From NCBI GenBank assembly GCA_002313325.1, contig DCBE01000056.1:1-9191 (forward strand): a stretch of DNA of 9,191 nt. The letters run 5' to 3'. Below the pieces are notes generated by a model. That model had not been told where the DNA came from, ran no database searches, and was given only the letters and a program-made list of their open reading frames with translations. Position numbers and translations under genes: made by a program. Within the stretch, counting starts at the first letter, position 1. Every line of letters begins with the position of its first letter. Source of the stretch: Flavobacteriaceae bacterium UBA1115. GTDB lineage: Bacteria > Bacteroidota > Bacteroidia > Flavobacteriales > Flavobacteriaceae. Shown piece after piece: positions 1 through 5,598 of this stretch.

Positions 1-108
1 AAGTTCTATCACTATATGACTTTTAATGATAACGGGCTTATCATCAATGGTGGTGATTATGGCGATGCCATGGGCATTATGATGGCCGTTGCACCTGATG
101 CAGAGTAA
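1..108 (+). CDS. C-terminal end of a small protein, possibly NTF2/SnoaL-like (partial)
   Basis: The reading frame is open from the window edge and ends at TAA (106-108), giving 35 residues; the 5' part lies outside the window. The visible tail has the pattern FNDNGLI followed by GGDYGDAMGIM. This resembles the last beta-strand and closing helix of NTF2/SnoaL-fold proteins, where a phrase of the type 'DGKI...DYxDxxG' is common. That assignment is inference from a short tail and could be wrong. No catalytic residue can be judged. The stop codon lies inside a short hairpin followed by a T-run, so the transcript may end just downstream. Confidence 0.5.
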   Translation, partial: KFYHYMTFNDNGLIINGGDYGDAMGIMMAVAPDAE

Positions 109-128
109 ATTACACTCTTTATTTTTTA
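102..128 (+). terminator. Possible weak intrinsic terminator after the first gene
   Basis: AGAGT (102-106) pairs with ACTCT (114-118) around a 7-base loop. TTATTTTTT follows at 119-127. The T-rich tail is typical of a Rho-independent terminator, but the 5-bp stem is short and overlaps the stop codon of the upstream gene. It is plausible, not proven. Confidence 0.35.
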
Positions 129-240
129 AAGCACATTTGGTTTCTTAACAATCTTGGACTAGAGGTGTTTTTATGCCCATACGCTGCTGAGGCATGACTT
201 ATTTTAAAATAACTAAATTGGTAAGAAAATTTTAAAGTCC
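109..240. other. Intergenic region, probable promoter area for the small membrane-protein pair
   Basis: These 132 bases hold no convincing ORF. The start is T-rich (possible terminator). A perfect 14-base A/T palindrome sits at 199-212, 28 bases before the next start codon. I looked for the Bacteroidota promoter pattern (TTG, about 17-19 bases, TAnnTTTG) and found no good match, so no promoter is assigned. There is no Shine-Dalgarno sequence before the ATG at 241, which is normal for this phylum. Confidence 0.4.
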
Positions 241-414
241 ATGAAATTTCTTAACACTTATTATCCTATTATTTTGGCTTTTATCAGCTTTGTTTACTCT
301 GTATACCTGTGGTTTACGGGGAATGAGCTAGAAGGCATTTACGTAGGACTATGGCCAATTACCATTTTGGGGTTTGCCATTGCCATCAGACAAAGACGTA
401 AAGATGACAAATAG
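241..414 (+). CDS. 57-aa two-helix membrane protein, function unknown
   Basis: ATG at 241 opens a 57-codon frame ending at TAG (412-414). The protein is short and strongly hydrophobic. One likely membrane helix spans about residues 6-26 and a second about 34-49, joined by a short acidic loop (GNELEG, 28-33). It ends in a basic/charged tail (RQRRKDDK, 50-57). By the positive-inside rule the C-terminus is probably cytoplasmic, which would put the N-terminus there too. The last 11 bases overlap the start of the next gene, so the two are probably translationally coupled and their products may work together. I do not recognise the family. Small membrane subunits accompanying a transporter are one possibility, but no transporter gene is visible here. 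Confidence 0.65.
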   Translation: MKFLNTYYPIILAFISFVYSVYLWFTGNELEGIYVGLWPITILGFAIAIRQRRKDDK

Positions 415-595
415 CATTATGTTTTTTATTGGATTAGGTATTGTACTGGTCTATACCTTTTTTTTAATAGCTATCATTTCGAAACAGCACAAGGCAGCCA
501 AAAAGGAACAAGCTGTTTCAGTTGATGTATTAGATATGGACGGCATGGGTAATCAGGGTAGGGTACCTAACAAAGAAGCCAAGAACCGGGCGTAA
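404..595 (+). CDS. 63-aa single-helix membrane protein with a soluble tail, function unknown
   Basis: I choose the ATG at 404, which overlaps the upstream gene by 11 bases. The frame is open back to an ATG at 374, but that would add ten hydrophilic residues encoded wholly inside the upstream gene. From 404 the protein is 63 aa. It has a strong hydrophobic helix at about residues 4-26, a Lys-rich segment (27-37), an acidic stretch (VDVLDMDGMGN, about 41-51) and a basic end. The layout suggests an N-out, C-in small membrane protein with a cytoplasmic tail. The DMDGMGN patch looks like a possible conserved tail motif, but I cannot name the family. Overlap with the preceding gene implies an operon. 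Confidence 0.65.
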   Translation: MTNSIMFFIGLGIVLVYTFFLIAIISKQHKAAKKEQAVSVDVLDMDGMGNQGRVPNKEAKNRA

Positions 596-713
596 ATTTT
601 GTTTTACTTACTATCGTTACAGCAGCGTATTTGTAAATCGTAATCAACCTTTTTTATAACTCGCTAAAAAAAAGGTGTGGTTTGTCATAATTGAGTTTTT
701 GGCTAAATAACCT
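596..713. other. Convergent intergenic region
   Basis: These 118 bases lie between the 3' ends of the membrane-protein pair (+) and the glycosyltransferase gene (-). The only structure I see is the A/T-rich hairpin at 647-676. There is no ORF. Confidence 0.5.
647..676. terminator. Possible bidirectional terminator hairpin
   Basis: ACCTTTTTT (647-655) is the reverse complement of AAAAAAGGT (668-676), with a 12-base loop. Between two convergent genes such a stem supplies a U-run on either strand, as in bidirectional terminators. The stem is mostly A-T and the loop is large, so stability is modest. Confidence 0.4.
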
Positions 714-1673
714 TTATGTTTTTTTAAAGCTCAATAATACTGAAAACCGCTTGATTGGATTAAGCTGGTGATTACGTTGGCTAAAGGTCGTTCGTAAACG
801 ATCAAAAAAAGCGTCGTAGGCACGTGTGATGGCATATACATGGTCAAACTTAAGTTGTAACATAAAAAACAATAAGAGAGTGGTGTCAAATGCTCCACGC
901 GCCACATAGACCCATAACAAGGGTATGAGCGGTAGTGTTTTGGTATATGTTAGCAGAGAGTTGCGTATGTTGTAGTATAATTTTCTTGGGTTTTCTTTAG
1001 AAAGACTGGCAGCACCCTTGTGATATACTTCACTTTTACCCAGAGCCCAAACCTGATGACCCTTGGCCTGTGCACGTAGGCACAAATCAATTTCTTCAAA
1101 ATGCATAAAAAAGGAAGCGTCAAAACCATTTAAGGCGTCAAAGACCGATTTCCTTACTACCAAACAAGCTCCACTAGCCCATGTGACTTGCATATTGTTG
1201 TCGTATTGTCCGCTGTCTTTTTCGCATTTGCTTCCCACACGACCACGGCAATAGGGGAGTCCCATAATATCCAAATATCCCCCTGCAGCACCCGCATACT
1301 CAAAATGGTCTGGCTTAGCCAAATCCTTGATTTTGGGTTGAACCATAGCCACCTCAGGATGTGCCTTTAAAAAATCCTTAATCGGTAGCAGCCAATTAGG
1401 TGTTACCTTAATATCTGAATTTAACAAACAAACCACATCGGCGTCAATTTGTTGTAATCCTTTGTTGTAGCCACCTGCATAGCCAGCGTTTTTATCCAAG
1501 GCAATGGTTGTAACCATCGGAAATTTTGCTCCAACTAATGCCAATGAATTGTCTGTTGATCCGTTGTCAATAACATATACCTTGGCATTTGCGCTGTGCG
1601 CCAATATGGAGGGTAAAAATTGTTGTAGCAATTCCGCACCATTGTAATTCAATATGGCAATGGCAATTGTCAT
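714..1673 (-). CDS. Family 2 glycosyltransferase (rhamnosyltransferase-like)
   Basis: This 319-aa enzyme should transfer a sugar from a nucleotide-sugar donor to a cell-surface polysaccharide or lipid-linked acceptor at the inner face of the membrane. The GT-A fold motifs are in order: NYNG (9-12), VIDNGSTDNS (34-43), NAGYAGGYNKGL (62-73), the DxD-like metal/nucleotide site NSD (85-87), ASGACLVVR (166-174) and FEEIDLCLR (192-200), the last holding the probable catalytic acid region. This set is typical of the WbbL/rhamnosyltransferase branch of GT2, but the donor and acceptor cannot be read from sequence. Hydrophobic stretches near 246-259 and 262-273 suggest membrane association. The start ATG (1671-1673) overlaps the upstream nuclease-like gene's TGA in an ATGA, which points to translational coupling. 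There are no nearby O-antigen or capsule genes, so it is not part of a visible polysaccharide cluster. Confidence 0.9.
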   Translation of the reverse strand: MTIAIAILNYNGAELLQQFLPSILAHSANAKVYVIDNGSTDNSLALVGAKFPMVTTIALDKNAGYAGGYNKGLQQIDADVVCLLNSDIKVTPNWLLPIKDFLKAHPEVAMVQPKIKDLAKPDHFEYAGAAGGYLDIMGLPYCRGRVGSKCEKDSGQYDNNMQVTWASGACLVVRKSVFDALNGFDASFFMHFEEIDLCLRAQAKGHQVWALGKSEVYHKGAASLSKENPRKLYYNIRNSLLTYTKTLPLIPLLWVYVARGAFDTTLLLFFMLQLKFDHVYAITRAYDAFFDRLRTTFSQRNHQLNPIKRFSVLLSFKKT

Positions 1674-2119
1674 AAGGCAAGTACTTTTGAGGGGAAGTCC
1701 GGTATAAAGTGATAGGCCTGTTGCTCATAGTCTATCTGGCAATAAATATGTTGTAATCCGTTGGTCAACATCAGGTAGTTGGCGTTTAGTGCTAGCTGAT
1801 AACGGGCAATTTGGTCAAAGGTTGACTGCGTTATGGGCACTTCTGGTGCTTTACACTCTATCAATAATGCAATAGACGCATTGGCACCTGCCACAACTAC
1901 ATCAAAACGTTTTTGTTTCCCCATGACCTCAAATTGTTTTTCAATGCTCAAGCGTGTCTTGCTGATGCCCTTGTCAATCAAATCCTGAATGACGTGTTGG
2001 CGCACCCATTCCTCCGGCGTAAGCAACACAAACTTTTTTCGAATCGGATCCAATATAAAGCGTTTCTTTTCGCTACTTTTGGTAGTAAAGCTAAAAGTCG
2101 GGAATGCTAAGGCTTGCAT
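1670..2119 (-). CDS. Small standalone nuclease-like protein, type I restriction HsdR N-terminal domain family
   Basis: This 149-aa protein matches the small HsdR_N-type family common in Bacteroidota. I place the start at the ATG ending at 2119; the frame extends to a GTG at 2125, but ATG fits better and gives an N-terminus beginning MQALAFP. With that start, the family phrase DPIRKKFVLLTPEEWVRQH lies at about 24-42. PD-(D/E)XK nuclease residues are present: D73 in KRFDVVV, E88 and K90 in IECKAP, and a QxxxY motif (Q103, Y107) in the following helix. The catalytic set therefore looks intact. No methyltransferase, specificity subunit or helicase domain is encoded nearby, so it is not a working type I restriction system. 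It is divergent from holA across 29 bases and coupled to the downstream glycosyltransferase gene. The substrate and role are unknown; a DNA repair or replication-linked role is only inference from the neighbour. Confidence 0.85.
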   Translation of the reverse strand: MQALAFPTFSFTTKSSEKKRFILDPIRKKFVLLTPEEWVRQHVIQDLIDKGISKTRLSIEKQFEVMGKQKRFDVVVAGANASIALLIECKAPEVPITQSTFDQIARYQLALNANYLMLTNGLQHIYCQIDYEQQAYHFIPDFPSKVLAL

Positions 2120-2148
2120 GACCACAAAAGTGCTAAATTATTTTTCAA
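2120..2148. promoter_or_regulatory. Very short divergent start region between the nuclease-like gene and holA
   Basis: Only 29 A/T-rich bases separate the two opposing start codons (ATG ending 2119 on -, TTG at 2149 on +). Both promoters must overlap this gap or lie within the opposite gene. A TACTTTTG at 2074-2081 matches the Bacteroidota -7 consensus (TAnnTTTG) on the + strand but lacks a TTG at the right distance, so I do not assign it. That a promoter region exists is inferred from the gene layout. Confidence 0.4.
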
Positions 2149-3150
2149 TTGGATGCATTCGCAAGCACGAAGCGTGCTATTTTAGATCTAAATTTTACAC
2201 CCATCTACTTTTTGATGGGCGATGAACCTTTTTTTATTGACCAATTGAGTCAGTTGCTTATTGAAACTGTACTACCCGAAGAACAGCGTGATTTTAACCA
2301 AACCATATTGTATGGTAAGGAGACCAGTATAGAAGATATCATATCGGTTTGTAAGCGTTTTCCTATGATGTCAGACCACCAGTTGGTTGTGGTTCGTGAA
2401 GCCCATGATCTCAGCCGTAGCATTGAAAAACTGGAAGCCTATGCGGCACAACCGCAAACCACCACGATTTTGGTTATTTGTTATAAAAATAAAAAATTAG
2501 ACAAACGAAAAAAGCTCTATAAGGCCATTTCCAAAAATGGAATTATTGTTGAAACTAAAAAACTCTACGATGACAAACTACCTGCTTGGATTGAGCAGCG
2601 TGTGCGTGAACAACAACGCAAGATTGACTTTAAGGCTGCTGCAGTTTTAGCCGAAAGTGTGGGTGCAGATTTGGGTACACTCCACAATCAAATAAACAAA
2701 CTCTGCTTGATTGTTACGCAAGGGGAGTCTATCAATGCAGATCATATTGAACAGCATGTAGGCATAAGTAAAGAATACAATAACTTTGAGTTGCGCAAAG
2801 CGCTGGGCAATGGCCATACGGCCAAAGCTTATAAGATTGTACATTTCTTTGGACGTCATCCACGGCAACACCCGTTGTTAGTTACTATCAGGAGCTTGCA
2901 CAACTACTTTGTTCAATTGCTTACCTACCATGGCTTGCCCTCTAAAAACCCCGATGCGGTTGCTAAAGCCTTGGGTATACATCCATTTTTTGTACGTGAA
3001 ATTGAGCAGGCCGCAATGCGTTATCCCTTTAAGTCAATTGTACCAATTTTAGGAAGAATTAAAAAAGCTGATTTGGCCGTAAAGGGCGTTGATGCGGTTC
3101 CCACACCTGAAGGAGAGGTGCTACAAGAGCTGTTAAGTCATATTGCTTAA
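2149..3150 (+). CDS. holA: DNA polymerase III subunit delta
   Basis: Delta is the clamp-loader subunit that opens the beta sliding clamp. The 333-aa length is normal for the family. Recognisable segments are TPIYFLMGDEPFFID (17-31, the degenerate nucleotide-site region at the start of domain I), RFPMMSDHQLVVVREAHDL (70-88), YKNKKLDKRKKLYKAI (112-127), GADLGTLHNQINKLCLI (172-188) and GISKEYNNFELRKALGNG (205-222, start of the C-terminal collar domain). The start is a TTG: the frame is closed by TAA at 2134-2136, there is no ATG or GTG between, and the first in-frame ATG (2215) would cut into the conserved FLMGDEP segment. An inverted repeat, AGCACG-AAG-CGTGCT (2164-2178), falls in codons 6-10. 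The TAA stop overlaps that of the convergent E1 gene. Confidence 0.95.
   Translation: MDAFASTKRAILDLNFTPIYFLMGDEPFFIDQLSQLLIETVLPEEQRDFNQTILYGKETSIEDIISVCKRFPMMSDHQLVVVREAHDLSRSIEKLEAYAAQPQTTTILVICYKNKKLDKRKKLYKAISKNGIIVETKKLYDDKLPAWIEQRVREQQRKIDFKAAAVLAESVGADLGTLHNQINKLCLIVTQGESINADHIEQHVGISKEYNNFELRKALGNGHTAKAYKIVHFFGRHPRQHPLLVTIRSLHNYFVQLLTYHGLPSKNPDAVAKALGIHPFFVREIEQAAMRYPFKSIVPILGRIKKADLAVKGVDAVPTPEGEVLQELLSHIA
2164..2178. repeat. Inverted repeat inside the first codons of holA
   Basis: AGCACG (2164-2169) and CGTGCT (2173-2178) are perfect reverse complements with a 3-base spacer. The repeat begins 15 bases after the holA TTG. In mRNA it would form a tight 6-bp hairpin near the ribosome entry site; in DNA it could be an operator. 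It may also be chance. Confidence 0.35.
3147..3150. other. Overlapping stop codons of convergent genes
   Basis: The palindrome TTAA carries the holA TAA (3148-3150, +) and the E1 TAA (3149-3147, -). There is no intergenic space for a dedicated terminator, so each transcript must run into the other gene's antisense strand before ending. Confidence 0.85.
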
Positions 3151-5555
3151 AGCGGTGGAAAATCCATTGGTTTTGCCTCGTGCATGATGGCATAAGCTGC
3201 CTCTATGATATCTTCTTTTGACGGTTTTGAAAAGTAATCACCATCGGTACCATAGGCTGGTCGGTGTTCTTTGGCAGTCAGCAGGCAAGGTTGACTATCC
3301 AAATGGGGGTAAATATATTGCTTCTCCAATAACTGACTTAGAATATATGCTGTTCCGCCGCCAGGGACATCTTCATCTACAATTAAAAGTCGGTTTGTCT
3401 TTTCTACACTTGCACCAATGATATTTGTGGCATCAAAGGGAATTAAAGATTGTATATCAATTACATCTGAATTTATTCCCATTTGCGCTAAGGTATCGGC
3501 AGCTTCTTCAACAAGTCTAAGTGTAGACCCATAGGAAACTATTGTAATATCATTTCCAGTACGTAGCTGTTCTGCAATGCCAATTGGTACGGTAAAATTA
3601 CCTAGGTTTTTAGGCCTTTTTTCTTTCAAGCGGTACCCGTTGAGCGGTTCAATCACCAAGGCTGGATCCCTACCTTTAAGTAGGGTGTTGTACATGCCAC
3701 TGGCCTGAGTGAAGTTACGCGGAACCAATATAAACATACCACGAAGCAAACTAACCAAGCCGCCCATTGGTGAGCCCGAATGCCAGATACCTTCCAAACG
3801 GTGTCCTCTTGTGCGTATAATTAAGGGGGCACTTTGTTTACCACGTGTGCGGTAGTGCAGTGTTGCTAAATCATCACTCATGATTTGCAGTGCATAAAGC
3901 ACATAGTCTAAATATTGTATTTCAGCAATGGGGCGTAAGCCACGGAATGCCATACCAATACCCTCGCCAATAATGGTAGCCTCGCGAATCCCACGATCAG
4001 CAACACGATCTTCCCCGTAGCGCGCTTGAAGTCCTTCTAGCCCTTGATTGACATCCCCAATCTTACCACTATCCTCACCAAAAATCAAAAGCTTGGGGTG
4101 TTGTTCCAATAAGGCTTCAAAATTGTCTCTCAATAAAATACGTCCATCAACAAGGCTTGTATCTACGCTATATTTGGCGGGGATTGTTGGGATGTTTACT
4201 GAGGAATTGTCGAATTCGTTGTAGAGTTTGTCACTGTACAGCGTTTGTGTGTTTTGTTTTTTATTTCGCCACCACATCTGCAATGCCTTTCTTGCAGGCG
4301 TCGGATTGCTACGTGTCTGCCACAACAATTCACGAACAGCTGCATAAATGGGTTTGCGGTAAGGCAGATTCCTTTTAGAAAGTGCAACGGCAAGTGAAGC
4401 TAGTTTATCAGATTCTTGTGCATTTGCAATAAGTGCTTCTGCCAACTGCTTGGCTTCTTGACGTTCTTCATCGATAGGGGATAAATAGGCCTTCCAAGCG
4501 GCTGTTTTGGCTTTTTTGGCGGCTGTTGTTGCTTTTTCTTCAATGGCAGCAAGCTCATCCTCGTTTGCTATTTTCTTTTCTAATATCCAGTTTTTGAATG
4601 TTAGGTTACAGTCATGTTCTTTTTCCCATTGCAACCGCGTTTCCGATTTGTAGCGCTCGTGCGACCCAGATGTAGAGTGTCCAAGTGGTTGAGTGAGTTC
4701 TTGTACGTGTATCAACACGGGAACGTGCGCACTTCGTGCCAATTCACTCGCACGGGTGTAGGCTCCAATTAGGGCAGGGTAGTTCCAGCCTTCAACCTCA
4801 ATAATTTCAATACCAGTCTTGTCTTCTGTGCGTTGCATGCCGCGCATGGCTTCTGAAATACTCTCCTTAACAGTTTGAAATGCATTGTCAACAGAAATGC
4901 CATAGCCATCGTCCCAAACACTGATGATCATGGGAACTTGCAATACACCTGCGGCGTTAAGGGTTTCAAAGAATAAACCTTCGCTTGTACTTCCATTTCC
5001 AATAGTACCCCAAGCGATTTCATTACCTTTGTCAGAAAGCATTTCGTCTTTCATGGATGATACTTTCCGGAACAGTTTGGAGGCATGTGCTAGGCCCAAT
5101 AGCCGTGGCATTTGTGCTGCTGTACTGGAAACGTCCGAAAATGCGTTTTTTCTTTCCACCAACGGCAGCAGATTGCCTTTGTTGTCGAGTGTGTCGGTAT
5201 TAAAGTGCCCTACCATTTGTCTTCCGGAAGACATGGGTTCTGCTATGTGGTTGGCGTGTCCATAAACACTTGCAAATATGTGTCTGGGTTTTAATCTTCC
5301 GATGGACATCATAAAGGTTTGATCTCGATAATATCCAGATCTGTGGTCTCCATTTTTAAAGACCTTAGCCATGGCAATTTGTGCGATTTCTTTACCGTCA
5401 CCAAAAATCCCGAATTTCCCTTTTCCAGAAAGCACTTCTTTTCTGCCCAAGGTGCTCACCTGTCTGCTGAGTGACGCAATATAGTAGTCGTTGAGTACGT
5501 CTGATTTAAAATCGTTGAAGGTGCCTTTGGATGAGGCGAGATTAACAGTTTTCAT
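3147..5555 (-). CDS. Fused alpha/beta E1 component of a 2-oxoacid dehydrogenase (branched-chain type likely)
   Basis: E1 decarboxylates a 2-oxoacid with thiamine diphosphate and passes the acyl group to the E2 lipoyl arm. The 802 residues hold a complete alpha-type half (about 1-320), a Lys/Ala-rich linker (about 330-460) and a complete beta-type half (about 465-795). The alpha half has the cofactor motif as GNGSTSEG (186-193) paired with WDDGYGIS (214-221), and the GHSTS loop (292-296) with its His. The beta half has GEDSG (493-497), Glu525 in GIREATIIG at the position of the glutamate that activates the cofactor, and WHSGSP (591-596) with the active-site His. The transketolase C-terminal domain includes VSYGSTLRLVEEAADTL and LLIVDEDVPGGG. 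The substrate is probably branched-chain 2-oxoacids by family resemblance, but pyruvate is not excluded, and no E2 or E3 gene is in view. In the metal site the usual Asp/Glu is Asn187 and the usual Asn is Asp216. The gene lies 43 bases after the M1-like gene and its stop overlaps holA's. Confidence 0.9.
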   Translation of the reverse strand: MKTVNLASSKGTFNDFKSDVLNDYYIASLSRQVSTLGRKEVLSGKGKFGIFGDGKEIAQIAMAKVFKNGDHRSGYYRDQTFMMSIGRLKPRHIFASVYGHANHIAEPMSSGRQMVGHFNTDTLDNKGNLLPLVERKNAFSDVSSTAAQMPRLLGLAHASKLFRKVSSMKDEMLSDKGNEIAWGTIGNGSTSEGLFFETLNAAGVLQVPMIISVWDDGYGISVDNAFQTVKESISEAMRGMQRTEDKTGIEIIEVEGWNYPALIGAYTRASELARSAHVPVLIHVQELTQPLGHSTSGSHERYKSETRLQWEKEHDCNLTFKNWILEKKIANEDELAAIEEKATTAAKKAKTAAWKAYLSPIDEERQEAKQLAEALIANAQESDKLASLAVALSKRNLPYRKPIYAAVRELLWQTRSNPTPARKALQMWWRNKKQNTQTLYSDKLYNEFDNSSVNIPTIPAKYSVDTSLVDGRILLRDNFEALLEQHPKLLIFGEDSGKIGDVNQGLEGLQARYGEDRVADRGIREATIIGEGIGMAFRGLRPIAEIQYLDYVLYALQIMSDDLATLHYRTRGKQSAPLIIRTRGHRLEGIWHSGSPMGGLVSLLRGMFILVPRNFTQASGMYNTLLKGRDPALVIEPLNGYRLKEKRPKNLGNFTVPIGIAEQLRTGNDITIVSYGSTLRLVEEAADTLAQMGINSDVIDIQSLIPFDATNIIGASVEKTNRLLIVDEDVPGGGTAYILSQLLEKQYIYPHLDSQPCLLTAKEHRPAYGTDGDYFSKPSKEDIIEAAYAIMHEAKPMDFPPL

Positions 5556-5598
5556 AAAGTTCTGTAAATTTAGGAAAAATAGAAGTAGGGTTAAACTA

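Noticed and set aside
173..195. ATGCC/GGCAT inverted repeat in the first intergenic region
   Set aside because: The stem is only 5 bp with a 13-base loop and no T-run, so it is indistinguishable from chance.
374..403. Upstream ATG at 374 as the start of the 63-aa membrane protein
   Set aside because: It would add ten hydrophilic residues before the membrane helix and extend the overlap with the upstream gene to 41 bases. The ATG at 404 gives a typical short overlap.
1063..1370. Two overlapping open frames on the + strand opposite the glycosyltransferase
   Set aside because: Both are antisense to clearly conserved GT2 motifs, and their translations have no protein-like domain features.
2074..2081. 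TACTTTTG, an exact match to the Bacteroidota -7 promoter consensus upstream of holA
   Set aside because: No TTG lies at the expected 17-19-base distance upstream, and a six-fixed-base match is easily found by chance.
1670..2119. A type I restriction-modification or other defence locus, suggested by the HsdR-N-like domain
   Set aside because: No methylase, specificity subunit, helicase or other defence gene is nearby. The neighbours are a glycosyltransferase gene and holA, so a housekeeping role is more likely.
2647..2871. 74-codon open frame on the - strand inside holA
   Set aside because: It is antisense to conserved holA sequence with no independent start signal or family resemblance.
4924..5265. 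113-codon open frame on the + strand
   Set aside because: It lies fully antisense to the alpha half of the well-supported E1 gene, and its translation shows no recognisable domain. It is a shadow frame.
5556..5598. Possible separate promoter for the E1 gene in the 43-base gap
   Set aside because: On the minus strand a TTG is followed after 18 bases by TACTTCTA, but that matches only four of six fixed -7 bases, too weak to assign.
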